A stretch of 64,000 nt of DNA from Veillonella seminalis (GCF_003992065.1 NZ_RQUZ01000004.1:108057-172056); one strand, 5' to 3'; shown: positions 1 to 10,048, numbered from the stretch's first letter. The notes: generated by a model not told the origin, from the sequence alone. Made by a program: numbers and translations.

Positions 1-1133
1 ACTTTTTCATGACTCGTCGGTGTCTTATGAGCTCGTTGCACCACATAATCACCGCTGACAGTAACGGTAGTACCATCATCCATCAAGAGTGTCAAAGTCG
101 GTGCCGCCCCTTCCTGACCATCCAAATAGGCATGCACATCATATTTACGGGAGAATTCCTGTAAATTCTGCCAATCCGTCTTCTTCGGGCCGTCATCAGA
201 AGGTCCGATACGCTTACCGCGATTACCTGGCGCCACGGCCGTAATCATTTCACGACTAGAACGATTTTCCAAATAGGCCGTAGAAAAACCGCGGTTAAAA
301 CCGGCCGCCAAATGTTCTTGGTCTTCCTCAATAGTTTGGCCGGCTCTATCGATAATTTGCCGATAGGTGCCGATAACTTCTTTTACGTAGGACGCTTTTT
401 TCATGCGCCCTTCCACTTTAAAAGAGGCCACGCCTGCTTCCATGAGTTCAGCCATGTGTTCACTGTAATTAAGGTCCTTCGGACTCATAATATATGCTTC
501 GTCTTCAGCATTTATAACCTTACCCTCGCCGTTAATGAGTTCATACGGCAAACGACACGGCTGGGCACAAGCACCCCGATTACCGCTGCGACCGCCGATA
601 AAACTGCTCATGAGGCATTGTCCGGAGTAACATACACAAAGTGCACCGTGAACAAACACTTCAATTTCGGCTTTGGCTTCACGGCAAATTGTCTTAATCT
701 CATCAAGACTCATTTCACGTGCCAATACAACCCGTGAAAAGCCCATGCGTTCCAAGAAACGCACAGTTCCCATATTGGTGGCCGTCAACTGCGTGCTGGC
801 GTGCAAATGGAGCTTCGGTGCCACTCGTTTCGCCAATTCGGCCACCGCCAAATCCTGTACGATAATGGCATCTACATTGATTCGCTCCAACTCACGCAAA
901 TATTCTTTTAAATCCTTCAATTCGGCATCGCCGATCAATATATTTACCGTTACAAAAACGGATACATCCAACAAATGAGCCAAGCGAACCGCTTCAGCTA
1001 ATTCTTCAATATCAAAATTGTCTGCATTCGCTCTCGCATTAAAAGCCTTGCCGCCTAAATAAATCGCATCAGCTCCGGCTTCTAAAGCTGCTAAAAAATT
1101 TTCCGACGTGCCTGCCGGTGCCAATAATTCCAT
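1..1133 (-). CDS. U32 family peptidase / RNA-modifying collagenase-like protein (C-terminus cut by window edge)
   Basis: The minus-strand frame is open from the ATG at 1133 to the window edge (377 codons, no stop), so the C-terminus lies outside. The product starts MELLAPAGTSENFLAALEAG, the typical opening of U32 proteins, and carries the family's cysteine-rich centre with VHGALCVCYSGQCLMSS and GNRGACAQPCR. U32 members are annotated as collagenase-like peptidases, but several act in RNA or cofactor hydroxylation, so the reaction is left open. A strong Shine-Dalgarno (AAGGAGGG) precedes the start. The gene lies downstream of pheT, separated from it by a terminator-like hairpin. Confidence 0.85.
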   Translation of the reverse strand, partial: MELLAPAGTSENFLAALEAGADAIYLGGKAFNARANADNFDIEELAEAVRLAHLLDVSVFVTVNILIGDAELKDLKEYLRELERINVDAIIVQDLAVAELAKRVAPKLHLHASTQLTATNMGTVRFLERMGFSRVVLAREMSLDEIKTICREAKAEIEVFVHGALCVCYSGQCLMSSFIGGRSGNRGACAQPCRLPYELINGEGKVINAEDEAYIMSPKDLNYSEHMAELMEAGVASFKVEGRMKKASYVKEVIGTYRQIIDRAGQTIEEDQEHLAAGFNRGFSTAYLENRSSREMITAVAPGNRGKRIGPSDDGPKKTDWQNLQEFSRKYDVHAYLDGQEGAAPTLTLLMDDGTTVTVSGDYVVQRAHKTPTSHEK

Positions 1134-1208
1134 ACGCCCTCCTTAAGGACACTCATCGCCATATTTCTATATAAAATTATATCACATTCCTTAAAATATA
1201 TGGCAAAA

Positions 1209-1249
1209 TAAGCCGTTATACTGTGCGGTCGCACAATATAGCGGCTTAT
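1209..1249 (-). terminator. Hairpin terminator downstream of pheT
   Basis: An 18-bp stem with two mismatches pairs AAGCCGTTATACTGTGCG with its near complement across a two-base loop. Read on the minus strand it is followed by TTATTTTG. It sits between the pheT stop and the U32 gene, so it most likely ends the pheST transcript. Confidence 0.65.
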
Positions 1250-1368
1250 CTGTTATTTAATCAGTTAATGTATTTTACTACTAATTGACATATTTTGCAA
1301 CCTTACGAGGTCCCCCCAATCTGTTTTAGCAATCAAAATCGGCGGATGACCTATAACGTTTGCTTGAA

Positions 1369-3813
1369 TTAGCGTAATTTGCAACCTAATTCAGCTAAGG
1401 CAGCCAAAATGTCGTCAATCGTCGGCTGAATATCTTCATCCGTCAATGTACCTTCATTGCTGCGGAAGGATAAATTGTAGGCCAAGCTGCGATGGCCTTC
1501 TTCAATGTGAGCCCCTTCATACACGTCAAATACGAATGCGCGTTCCAAATATTGACCGCCTTTTTCATAAATGACTTGGCTGATAGCTTCGGAAGACACC
1601 GTCTTAGGTGCTACGATAGCAAGGTCACGGCTGGTGCCTGGGAATTTACTGATTCCTTGATAACGAAGCTGACCGCGAGTCAATTCCAAGATAGCCGTTA
1701 CATCGATATCAAAGAGATAAGCTTTACCCGGTAAATCATAGGCTTTCATTACTTGCGGATGAACCTCACCCAACGTAGCAATAACCGTACCGTCTACAAC
1801 ATACTGAGCACTTACGCCCGGATGGAGATACGTTTCTTTGGAGCGTTCAATCTCAGCTTCAATGCGAAGTTCCTTAAGAACCGCTTCCAACACACCTTTC
1901 ACATCGTAGAAATCAGTTTCACGCTGTGGCTGTGCCCATTGCAATTCCGTCGTTTTGCCCATCATAAAACCGCTTACATGGTATTTTTCAACCGGTAATT
2001 CAGTAATTGGCAAAGCTTTCGGTTCGTAAATCGCACCGGCTTCGAATAACCACAAATCATGGTTCTTTTGAGCCAAGTTACGAGCCGCCGTATCAAGCAT
2101 ACTAGGAATCAACGTAGTACGCATTACCGGAAATTCTTCCGTAATCGGATTCAAAATAGGTACTGCCTGATAACGGCTGTCTGTTTCCGGAATGAGTAAT
2201 TTTTTAAGGCTGTCCGTATGCATGAAGCTGAACGTAATAATTTCGCTGAGACCTTGTGTTACCAAAGTCTGACGAATTGCTTTAGCAAGCAATTTTTTAT
2301 CACTCATGGTACCGCTGTTAAGATTAGCCCATGGCGTTGTATTCGGAATGAAATCGTAACCGTAAATACGTGCTACTTCTTCGGCAATATCCGGCATAAC
2401 CGTTACGTCACCGCGCCAGGACGGTACACCTACGGTAATTACATCCCCATCTTGAGACCAAGTGAAAGACAAGGTAGTCAAAATTTCCTGCATACGTTCC
2501 ACAGAAATATCGGTACCCAAGTAGCTGTTAACAGCTGCTACGGTGAAGGATACGGTATGAGCTTCAGCCGGAGCCGGATATACATCCACCACACCTTTAG
2601 CTACCGTAATATCTTCCGTCAATTCCTGCAACAACTGAGCTGCACGATTAAGTGCCACCGGTGTATATTCAGCATTCACGCCGCGTTCAAAACGGCCTGA
2701 TGCTTCACTGCGCATACCGAGCGCACGAGCAGTACGACGAATGGAAGAACCTTTAAATACAGCGGCTTCCAGGATAATCGTAGTAGTTGCGTCGGTTACT
2801 TCGCTATCGAGTCCGCCCATAACGCCGGCAACCCCTACAGGGCCGTTCGCATCGGCAATAACGAGCATATCCGTTGTTAATTCACGATCAGTACCGTCCA
2901 AAGTTTTTAACGCTTCTCCGGCTTTAGCGGCACGGGCCGTCAATTGATGACCGGCTACTTTATCATAATCATAAGCATGCATCGGTTGGCCGTATTCGAG
3001 CATAACGTAGTTCGTTACGTCCACTACATTATTGATTGGGCGAATACCGCCGTTACGCAAACGGTTCTGGAGCCATAACGGAGATGGACCTACTTTAACA
3101 TTGCTGATAACACGCGCCATGAAACGGCTGCACAATTCAGCATCATCAATGCCGATTTTCACCATATCATTCACAGCACTGCCATTTTCATTTACTTTAA
3201 CAGTCGGTTCCGTATTCTGAGATTTTGTCAAAACCGCAAATTCACGACTCAAACCAATCATGGAGAAGCAGTCCGCACGGTTCGGGGTCAATTCGAATTC
3301 ATATACGATGTCATTGAGCATAACTGCATCACGAATATCCATGCCGATTGGCGTACCTTCCGGCAAAATGTAGATGCCTTCCCCTTCGCCCGGCATAACC
3401 ATATCTTTAGGAATACCCAATTCTGCTACGGAACAGAACATACCGTCAGATACTTCACCGCGAAGTTTGCCTTTTTTAATTTCCGTACCGTCAGCCAAAC
3501 GGGATTTATGGTACGCAACCGGTACCACCTGACCAACAGCCACATTTGTTGCAGCCGTTACGATTTGTTTTGTAATTTCTTCGCCCGTTTTGTCATCGAG
3601 ACAAGCTACCTGGCAAACCTGTAATTTATCGGCATCCGGATGTTTTGTAATTTCAATAATTTTACCGGTAAAAATCTTTTTCAAACCAGGATCCATCGAG
3701 ATAACATCTTCTACCGGAATCCCTGCCTGCGTTAATACATCGGCCAGTTCCTGAGCCGGTTTCGTTGTGTCTACAGGAACATAGTCCTTCATCCATGTTA
3801 AACTAGCTTTCAT
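1369..3813 (-). CDS. pheT: Phenylalanine--tRNA ligase beta subunit
   Basis: Beta chain of the cytoplasmic alpha2beta2 phenylalanyl-tRNA synthetase, 814 residues, which is normal for the bacterial family. The N-terminal tRNA-binding OB domain is at about residues 40-150. The B3/B4 editing region follows (VDVTNYVMLEYGQPMHAYD near 250). The B5 and core domains occupy the middle, and a ferredoxin-fold anticodon-binding domain ends the protein (KFPGTSRDLAIVAP onward). The start has a TAGGAGG site 7 bases upstream. It lies 11 bases after pheS and is co-transcribed with it under the T-box leader. Confidence 0.97.
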   Translation of the reverse strand: MKASLTWMKDYVPVDTTKPAQELADVLTQAGIPVEDVISMDPGLKKIFTGKIIEITKHPDADKLQVCQVACLDDKTGEEITKQIVTAATNVAVGQVVPVAYHKSRLADGTEIKKGKLRGEVSDGMFCSVAELGIPKDMVMPGEGEGIYILPEGTPIGMDIRDAVMLNDIVYEFELTPNRADCFSMIGLSREFAVLTKSQNTEPTVKVNENGSAVNDMVKIGIDDAELCSRFMARVISNVKVGPSPLWLQNRLRNGGIRPINNVVDVTNYVMLEYGQPMHAYDYDKVAGHQLTARAAKAGEALKTLDGTDRELTTDMLVIADANGPVGVAGVMGGLDSEVTDATTTIILEAAVFKGSSIRRTARALGMRSEASGRFERGVNAEYTPVALNRAAQLLQELTEDITVAKGVVDVYPAPAEAHTVSFTVAAVNSYLGTDISVERMQEILTTLSFTWSQDGDVITVGVPSWRGDVTVMPDIAEEVARIYGYDFIPNTTPWANLNSGTMSDKKLLAKAIRQTLVTQGLSEIITFSFMHTDSLKKLLIPETDSRYQAVPILNPITEEFPVMRTTLIPSMLDTAARNLAQKNHDLWLFEAGAIYEPKALPITELPVEKYHVSGFMMGKTTELQWAQPQRETDFYDVKGVLEAVLKELRIEAEIERSKETYLHPGVSAQYVVDGTVIATLGEVHPQVMKAYDLPGKAYLFDIDVTAILELTRGQLRYQGISKFPGTSRDLAIVAPKTVSSEAISQVIYEKGGQYLERAFVFDVYEGAHIEEGHRSLAYNLSFRSNEGTLTDEDIQPTIDDILAALAELGCKLR

Positions 3814-3824
3814 CGTCGTACCTC

Positions 3825-4847
3825 CTAGAACTGCTTCAAGAAACGCATATCATTATCATAGAATAAACGTAAATCGCCGATACCGTACAAGAGCATCGCA
3901 ATACGTTCAACACCCATACCGAAGGCAAAACCCTGCACTTCGTTCGGATCGTAGCCGTTCATGGTCAACACGTTCGGATGAACCATGCCGCAGCCGAGGA
4001 TTTCGAGCCAGCCGGTGTGAGAGCATACACGGCAACCTTCGCCGCCGCACATGCAACAGGAGATATCAACTTCCGCACTCGGTTCCGTGAACGGGAAGAA
4101 GCTGGTACGGAAACGAACTTTCGTTTCTTCACCGAACATGTGGCGTAAGAACAGTTCCAAAGTACCTTTCAAATCGGCAAAGGTAATGCCTTTGTCCACT
4201 ACAAGGCCTTCTACTTGATGGAATACCGGGGAGTGAGTGGCGTCATAGTCCCAACGATAAACTTTGCCCGGTGCAATCATGCGTACAGGGCTATTCGGTT
4301 CCTGACTCTGAAGAGTACGAGCCTGTATCGGCGAAGTATGTGTACGGAGCAATACGGAATCGGTAATGTAGAAGGAATCCTGCATATCGCGAGCCGGATG
4401 ATCGGCCGGTAAATTCAAGCATTCAAAGTTGAAGTAATCGCTTTCAATTTCAGGACCTTCCGCAACGGTATAGCCCATTTTCATGAAAAAGCGTTCAATT
4501 TCATCATTAACAGCCGTGAGCGGATGCACATGACCTTGGCGAGTAGCGCGGCCCGGTAAGGTAATATCGATTTCTTCCGCACCGAGTTTAGCAGCCAACA
4601 CTTCGGCTTCAAGTTTTGCCTGTACATCGTCAATCATGGCTTCCAATTCTTGACGTACCGTATTTACCAACGCACCCATGCGTGGGCGTTCTTCGGCGGA
4701 TAATTTGCCGAGGCCTTTTAATAATGCGGTCACTTCGCCCTTTTTACCTAAAAATTTAACGCGGGCATCTTGTAAAGCTTGCAAATCGGTAGCTTTTTGA
4801 ATAAGCTCCGCCGCTTGCGCTTTCAGGGATTTTAATAATTCTTCCAT
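3825..4847 (-). CDS. pheS: Phenylalanine--tRNA ligase alpha subunit
   Basis: Catalytic alpha chain (340 residues) that charges tRNA-Phe. An N-terminal coiled-coil (about 1-85) binds tRNA. The class II catalytic core follows, with motif 2 around [12 protein letters not shown] and [10 protein letters not shown], and motif 3 at the end ([18 protein letters not shown]). The insertion with [12 protein letters not shown] is a cysteine-rich segment seen in many PheS proteins. AGGAGG precedes the ATG. It is the first gene of the operon and directly follows the T-box leader. Confidence 0.97.
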   Translation of the reverse strand: MEELLKSLKAQAAELIQKATDLQALQDARVKFLGKKGEVTALLKGLGKLSAEERPRMGALVNTVRQELEAMIDDVQAKLEAEVLAAKLGAEEIDITLPGRATRQGHVHPLTAVNDEIERFFMKMGYTVAEGPEIESDYFNFECLNLPADHPARDMQDSFYITDSVLLRTHTSPIQARTLQSQEPNSPVRMIAPGKVYRWDYDATHSPVFHQVEGLVVDKGITFADLKGTLELFLRHMFGEETKVRFRTSFFPFTEPSAEVDISCCMCGGEGCRVCSHTGWLEILGCGMVHPNVLTMNGYDPNEVQGFAFGMGVERIAMLLYGIGDLRLFYDNDMRFLKQF

Positions 4848-4865
4848 CCGTCACAACCTCCTAAA

Positions 4866-5170
4866 ACAAAAAAACCTCCGCCCCGGCAAGGGGCGAAGGT
4901 ATAACATTCGCGGTACCACCCTAATTAGTACTCAATAACCTTAACGCGGTCACACGATGAATCTACTGTAGTTCAATCCATGGCTCCAAAAGGAAAGGCT
5001 TTCCGCATCGTATTTATGAAACTCGCACCATTGCTTCACTCTCTGAAAAACACCTATGCGGCGCCGATTTTGTCATCGCCGTAATATCTACTCATCATGC
5101 CGACACATCTGTCAAACCTCAAAGAGAGCTTTGAAAAACGCCGGTACGACTGAGTTTTTTATTAATCTAT
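4866..5170 (-). promoter_or_regulatory. T-box leader controlling pheST
   Basis: Minus-strand leader between a strong promoter and pheS. The T-box core GGGTGGTACCGCG is at 4909-4921. It is followed by an intrinsic terminator with stem CCTTCGCCCC / GGGGCGGAGG and a T-run at about 4868-4900. This is the known architecture in which uncharged tRNA pairs with the leader and prevents termination. The downstream genes imply tRNA-Phe as ligand. I did not fold stem I, so the specifier codon position is unconfirmed. Confidence 0.95.
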
Positions 5171-5175
5171 GTGTT

Positions 5176-5204
5176 AGTATATCAACTCTCACGCATTCTG
5201 TCAA
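5176..5204 (-). promoter_or_regulatory. Sigma-70 type promoter of the pheST leader
   Basis: On the minus strand TTGACA (5199-5204) is separated by exactly 17 bases from TATACT (5176-5181). Initiation would fall near 5169, giving a leader of about 300 nt before pheS. Confidence 0.8.
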
Positions 5205-5227
5205 AAAGATTTACGCTTTAAAACGCT

Positions 5228-5680
5228 TTATACACGCCAAGGTAAATCAGGCATTTCAAATTTATCGATTACGTAGAAAGTACCGGTGCTCATATACACA
5301 AGGTCACCCACCGTATTATACAAACGGCCCGTTGTGACCATAGTGTGATTGCCGTTGTGCTCCACATTTCCTACAGCACGCAACTTTTCACCGGCTTTAA
5401 CAGCTTTTACGAAATTGCCTTTCATCTCGAGTGTTACCACCCGTTTCCCCAATGTAAAGCAAGATACGCCCATAACTGTATCGGCGAGACTCATATAAAC
5501 GCCACCGTGCACATTACCGATAAAATTACCGTGTTTTACCTTATCTGTGTCAAACATCATTTCCAAATGACCCGGATCGCCACCGGTTACATGGGTATAC
5601 TTCGACCAATCAAAGGTATGTTGATTACACATATTGTCAAAAAAATCGACCAGTGTACGCATTTCTTGTTTTTTACTCAC
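5228..5680 (-). CDS. PaaI-family hotdog thioesterase
   Basis: Predicted acyl-CoA thioesterase of the hotdog fold, about 150 residues. The signature region NFIGNVHGGVYMSLADTVMGVSC matches the PaaI/YbgC-like pattern with HGG before the central helix. The ATG at 5716 is open, but the GTG at 5680 is preferred because GGGAAGGGAG lies just upstream with good spacing and the protein then begins MSKKQEMRTLVDFF. The substrate cannot be told from the sequence. The gene stands alone between the T-box leader and the exporter operon. Confidence 0.8.
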   Translation of the reverse strand: MSKKQEMRTLVDFFDNMCNQHTFDWSKYTHVTGGDPGHLEMMFDTDKVKHGNFIGNVHGGVYMSLADTVMGVSCFTLGKRVVTLEMKGNFVKAVKAGEKLRAVGNVEHNGNHTMVTTGRLYNTVGDLVYMSTGTFYVIDKFEMPDLPWRV

Positions 5681-5810
5681 AACTACACTCCCTTCCCTTA
5701 TAACCTTATAATACAACGCGTATATGCTAAGTTACCATATACGCGCTTATTATATAATATTTGTTACATCAATTAAGATTTGCAATACGTCTAATATATG
5801 CAATGCGTCA

Positions 5811-7025
5811 TTATTCGTAATGCAATGCGTCAATCGGATTCAATTTAGCAGCCTTACGGGCCGGATATAATCCAAATATGAGCCCGATAGCCATGGAGAA
5901 ACCGAAGGATAAAAGAATCGGTCCCATAGAAATAACCGTCTTCATACTTGTTAATGCCCCGATTAGCTTCGATGCTCCGATACCAACCAAGATACCGATG
6001 GCACCACCGACCAAGCTGATTACAACAGCTTCAATGAGGAACTGCATAACAATAACGCGATAGGTCGCCCCTAATGCTTTACGAACCCCAATTTCACGGG
6101 TACGTTCCGTAACGGATACGAGCATGATGTTCATGATGCCGATACCGCCGACAATGAGCGAAATGGCAGCTACGGCACCTAAGAACAAGGTCATAGTGGC
6201 CGTGGTTTCTTCAACCGTTGCCATGATAGTAGCCATATTACGAACGTTAAAATCATCAAGTTCCGGATTCTTAATATTGTGACGAACACGCAAAATATTT
6301 TCTACGTCTGTTTGCAAGCGATTAAGGTCTACGCCGTCTTTCGCTTTAATATAAATCATACGCAGATAGTTAACACCTTGCAAACGTTCCATACCCGTTG
6401 TATACGGAATATAGATAACATCGTCCTGATCATTACCGAAACTGCCGGACCCCTTGCTTTCGAGCACGCCGATAACCTTATACGGGTTATTTTTAATACG
6501 AATATCTTTACCTACCGGATCTTCCGTGCCGAACAAATTCGTCGCTACCGTATTACCGATAACCGCTACACGTTCACGACGTTCTACTTGCGAAGCCGTA
6601 ATGAAACGGCCGGATTTTACAGTCCAGTTGTTAATGTACTGAAAATCGGCGTTTACGCCATTAACACTGGTAGTCCAGTTTTTATTCGTATAAATTACAA
6701 CGTACGAGCTCCCGGCTGAAACCGGTGATGCCATATCCACATCTTGTAAATGGGAAATCGTCGTGTAATCTTCAAGCTTTAACGTTTTCTGGGAGTCTGC
6801 AGTCGGACGAACACCCGGTGTACGCGGAGCCCCCGGATATACCATGAGCAAATTACTCCCTAAGCTGGAGATGGAATCTTGAATTTGGCTACGCACCCCA
6901 TAACCGATGGATACAAGGGCAATTACAGCCGCTACCCCGATAATAATCCCCAACATAGTAAGGAGGGAACGCATCTTATTAGCTACCAGGGAGGCCCACG
7001 CCATTAAAAATCCTTCTTTATACAT
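5811..7025 (-). CDS. MacB-like ABC transporter permease (FtsX family)
   Basis: Permease subunit (404 residues). A transmembrane helix near residue 20 is followed by a large extracytoplasmic MacB_PCD domain (about 40-250) and three C-terminal helices of the FtsX domain, including the motif VTERTREIGVRKALGA at about residues 305-320. It overlaps the upstream ATPase gene by eight bases (ATGTATAA) and has a strong AAGGAGGGG site. With the ATPase and adaptor it makes a MacAB-type machine in which MacB is split into two chains. Such pumps export macrolides, peptides or lipids; the cargo is unknown here. Confidence 0.9.
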   Translation of the reverse strand: MYKEGFLMAWASLVANKMRSLLTMLGIIIGVAAVIALVSIGYGVRSQIQDSISSLGSNLLMVYPGAPRTPGVRPTADSQKTLKLEDYTTISHLQDVDMASPVSAGSSYVVIYTNKNWTTSVNGVNADFQYINNWTVKSGRFITASQVERRERVAVIGNTVATNLFGTEDPVGKDIRIKNNPYKVIGVLESKGSGSFGNDQDDVIYIPYTTGMERLQGVNYLRMIYIKAKDGVDLNRLQTDVENILRVRHNIKNPELDDFNVRNMATIMATVEETTATMTLFLGAVAAISLIVGGIGIMNIMLVSVTERTREIGVRKALGATYRVIVMQFLIEAVVISLVGGAIGILVGIGASKLIGALTSMKTVISMGPILLSFGFSMAIGLIFGLYPARKAAKLNPIDALHYE

Positions 7026-7842
7026 GAGGCTCCCCTCCTTTTCCCGGCTTTACCGCTTTTTGAGCCGTTGCTTCCGACACAGCTACCGATTCGGTAGGAA
7101 CCTGCACCGGCTGAATCGGCTGAGCCGATGGTACCGGTTGTAAACCGGCCATATTCGGATTTTGTTTATCTTCCACAATATAGCCGTCACGAAGCACGAT
7201 ATTACGACTCGCATACGTCGCAATATCCGGTTCATGAGTAACCAAAATAATGGTACGCCCTTCATTATATAAATTTGTAAAAATATTCATAACATCGACA
7301 CTGGATTTGGAATCCAAGTTACCGGTCGGTTCGTCCGCCATGATAATAGACGGATCGTTCGCCAACGCACGGGCAATAGCTACACGCTGACGCTGACCAC
7401 CAGATAGTTCGGACGGCAAATGGTCGAGACGATCGCCGAGCCCCAAAGAGTCCAACAAATAAGCGGCCCGTTCATTACGTTCCTTCTTAGGCACGCCCGC
7501 ATATACCATAGGCAAAGCCACATTATCCTGAGCCGTCAATTTCGGCAACAGGTTAAAACTCTGGAACACAAACCCGATACGTTTATTACGGACAAAAGCG
7601 AGCTCATCATCGCTCAAAGTAGCTACTTCTTCGCCGTCCAATTTATACGAGCCGGACGTAGGTCGATCAAGGCAGCCCAAAATGTTCATGAACGTAGATT
7701 TACCCGAACCGGACGGCCCCATGATAGACGTAAACTCTCCTTCATAAATATTGAGGTCAATGCCGTGTAATACAGGCACCACGAGCTTACCGTTAACATA
7801 GGTTTTGGTAATTCCTTCCAGTGAAATGACTGCTTGTTTCAT
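7018..7842 (-). CDS. MacB-like ABC transporter ATP-binding protein
   Basis: Nucleotide-binding subunit of about 274 residues. Walker A GPSGSGKST, signature LSGGQRQRVAIARAL, Walker B IIMADEPTGNLDS and the H-loop VTHEPD are all present. The LolD/MacB-type insert FVFQSFNLLPKLTAQDNV is also visible. The ATG at 7842 is preferred over 7848 because AGGAGG then has a seven-base spacing. A C-terminal extension of about 45 residues rich in Pro, Gln and Val follows the ABC domain and looks disordered. The stop overlaps the permease start. Confidence 0.92.
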   Translation of the reverse strand: MKQAVISLEGITKTYVNGKLVVPVLHGIDLNIYEGEFTSIMGPSGSGKSTFMNILGCLDRPTSGSYKLDGEEVATLSDDELAFVRNKRIGFVFQSFNLLPKLTAQDNVALPMVYAGVPKKERNERAAYLLDSLGLGDRLDHLPSELSGGQRQRVAIARALANDPSIIMADEPTGNLDSKSSVDVMNIFTNLYNEGRTIILVTHEPDIATYASRNIVLRDGYIVEDKQNPNMAGLQPVPSAQPIQPVQVPTESVAVSEATAQKAVKPGKGGEPHV

Positions 7843-7853
7843 CTGCATTCCTC

Positions 7854-8930
7854 CTAGAACATCGACCCGCCGGAGTTAGTCTTCTTCGTATTTGTAGAGC
7901 CTACATCACCACTGACAACAATTTCGTCGCCTTCGTTCAAGCCTTTAACGATTTCAATCGTCGTTTCACCGGTAATACCGGTCGTTACGCTGGTTCGTTC
8001 CGGCTGACCGTTTTTAATTACATATACATATTCGCCCACTTTGTCGGTACGTACGGCAGCCAATGGCACAACCAATACATTGCTGCGTTCATCACCGTAA
8101 ATCGTAGCACGGGCCGTCATAGTCGGGAAGAAGTTAGCTGCATCACTCGGTGAAATAGCTACTTTAACCGTATAGTACACTACACTGCTGCTGGTGGTAC
8201 CCATATTACCTTTAGTACCTAACGCAATATCGCTGACATAACCGGTAAATGTTTTGCCCGGATGAGCGTCAACCGTGAAATCTACACGGGCCCCTTTTTT
8301 AACACTGCCGATATCCGTTTCGTCAACTGTTAAATAAATTTCAAGATTGCTCAAATCCGCTACTGTTGCGATAATCATCTGTGTAGAAATACCGGTACTG
8401 ATGGTCTGACCCGCTTTTAACGGCGTACCGATAACCGTACCGTCCATAGGCGACGTAATCGTCGTATCGGATAAGTTGGCCACAGCACGATCATAGGCAG
8501 CCAGTGCTTTTTGGTAATTCATAAGCGCTGTATCGTAAGTCTGTTGCGGAATAGCGCCCTGGTTTACCAAGGTACTGTAACGATCTAAATCGTTCTTGGA
8601 ATTTTCTAACGTTGCTTTCGCATCGTCGGCTACAGCCTGTAACTGGCGAGCGTCGATAGTCGCAATGACCTGACCTTGCGTTACATGGTCATTTTCTTTA
8701 ACCAATACTTTTTCCAACGTACCGGCCACGTTAGTGGAAATATCTACATAATTTGTCGGGTTGATGGTACCCGTCGAAGTAATAACCTGGGCAATATTCC
8801 CCCGCTCTACCATCCCCGTTGTATACGAGGTCTGCTGCGTGTTACCTTTTGATTTAAAATAATAAAAGGCACCACCCAATATCAGCAATATCAGGATGAG
8901 TATCCCCCAAAACTTTTTTGTCCGCCACAT
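7854..8930 (-). CDS. MacA-like periplasmic adaptor (HlyD/RND membrane fusion protein family)
   Basis: Membrane-anchored adaptor of 358 residues. It begins MWRTKKFWGILILILLIL, an N-terminal anchor helix. A barrel-sandwich lipoyl half (VSTNVAGTLEKVLVKENDHV with ISTNV in the actual sequence), an alpha-helical hairpin (about 95-150), the second lipoyl half (ITSPMDGTVIG) and a C-terminal beta-barrel domain follow. The longer reading frame to 9068 runs through the pfkA terminator. The ATG at 8930 has AAAGGAG eight bases upstream, so it was chosen. An adaptor of this type implies an outer-membrane channel partner, which is not in the window. Confidence 0.88.
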   Translation of the reverse strand: MWRTKKFWGILILILLILGGAFYYFKSKGNTQQTSYTTGMVERGNIAQVITSTGTINPTNYVDISTNVAGTLEKVLVKENDHVTQGQVIATIDARQLQAVADDAKATLENSKNDLDRYSTLVNQGAIPQQTYDTALMNYQKALAAYDRAVANLSDTTITSPMDGTVIGTPLKAGQTISTGISTQMIIATVADLSNLEIYLTVDETDIGSVKKGARVDFTVDAHPGKTFTGYVSDIALGTKGNMGTTSSSVVYYTVKVAISPSDAANFFPTMTARATIYGDERSNVLVVPLAAVRTDKVGEYVYVIKNGQPERTSVTTGITGETTIEIVKGLNEGDEIVVSGDVGSTNTKKTNSGGSMF

Positions 8931-8987
8931 GTGCTTAACTCCTTTACTTAAAGACTGGATAATACGTTCTCTCAAAGCTTCATACAA

Positions 8988-9030
8988 TATAAAATGCCCT
9001 TCTCGACTATACAGTAAAGAAGGGCTTATC
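8988..9030 (-). terminator. Terminator after pfkA
   Basis: GCCCTTCT (8996-9003) pairs perfectly with AGAAGGGC (9018-9025). On the minus strand the hairpin is followed by ATTTTAT. It lies between the pfkA stop and the adaptor start. Confidence 0.7.
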
Positions 9031-9088
9031 AGCTTGTATGTATAATCGATAATAATTATAGATTTCACTAATAAGCAATTTATGAAAA

Positions 9089-10048
9089 TTACCGAGCTAA
9101 TACAGAAATAAGTTCATATTCCGCTTCACTAATCGGATAACAACGAGTGCAGCCTTCTTCATACGGCACCATTTCAATTTTACCGTTCAAAACAGCCGTC
9201 AGGCAATTACTCTTGCCTTCCAGGAGAGCATCAATTGCTTTTTCACTCATGAGAGCCGCCATAGCCGCATCACGAGCCGATGGTGAGCCGCCGCGTTGCA
9301 AATAGCCAAGCACGGTAACACTCGGCGAAATGTTGAGATGTTTGTTAATATAGCCGCACACCTCAAAACTGTGATACGCCCCTTCAGCCACCATGATGAT
9401 GCTGTTTGTTTTACCCGCATTATGGGAAATGCGAAGCTGATCGCACACTTCATCAAGACTCATCGGCTTTTCGGGAATAAGCACCATTTCGGCGCCGCAA
9501 GCAAGACCGGCACGCACCGCCAAATGACCGGCACTGCGCCCCATTACTTCAACGATGGCCACACGATCATGCGCCGTTGTGGTATCACGAATCTTACTGA
9601 CAGCGTCAACAACCGTATTAAGCGCCGTGTCAAAACCAATGGTATACTCCGTACCGCACATATCATTATCAATAGTGCCCGGAATCGTAATCGTCGGAAT
9701 TCCCTGCTTAGCAAGTGCCATAGCACCGGCCATGGAACCGTCACCGCCGATAACAACCAACGCATCTATTTCACGGTCACGTAAAATCTGAGCTGCTTTT
9801 TGCTGGTTTTCAAGCTCTTTAAACTTCGTGCAACGAGCCGTCTTGAGCATGGTACCGCCACGATTGACGATAGCCCCTACATCACGACGATTCAAAGATT
9901 CAAAATCATTTTTTAAAAGCCCTTCATAGCCGCGGCTAATGCCATATACGTGTAAACCTTCGTAAATCCCCTTACGTACTAAGGCACGCACCGCCGCATT
10001 CATGCCCGGCGCATCACCGCCGCTCGTTAGAATTGCAATATTTTTCAT
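9089..10048 (-). CDS. pfkA: ATP-dependent 6-phosphofructokinase
   Basis: Phosphorylates fructose 6-phosphate to fructose 1,6-bisphosphate. The 319-residue length is that of the short bacterial type. GGDAPG at 10-15, GGDGS at 101-105 and PGTIDND at 123-129 are visible. Gly104 and Gly124 are the residues typical of ATP-dependent rather than pyrophosphate-dependent enzymes. The substrate-site motif LGYLQRGGSPSARD is near the C-terminus. The gene overlaps the upstream shikimate-kinase-like gene by 35 bases, suggesting translational coupling. Confidence 0.95.
   Translation of the reverse strand: MKNIAILTSGGDAPGMNAAVRALVRKGIYEGLHVYGISRGYEGLLKNDFESLNRRDVGAIVNRGGTMLKTARCTKFKELENQQKAAQILRDREIDALVVIGGDGSMAGAMALAKQGIPTITIPGTIDNDMCGTEYTIGFDTALNTVVDAVSKIRDTTTAHDRVAIVEVMGRSAGHLAVRAGLACGAEMVLIPEKPMSLDEVCDQLRISHNAGKTNSIIMVAEGAYHSFEVCGYINKHLNISPSVTVLGYLQRGGSPSARDAAMAALMSEKAIDALLEGKSNCLTAVLNGKIEMVPYEEGCTRCYPISEAEYELISVLAR

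Noticed and set aside
8931..9068. Longer N-terminus of the MacA-like adaptor
   Set aside because: The extension is encoded across the pfkA terminator and has no ribosome-binding site; the ATG at 8930 has both a site and the membrane anchor.
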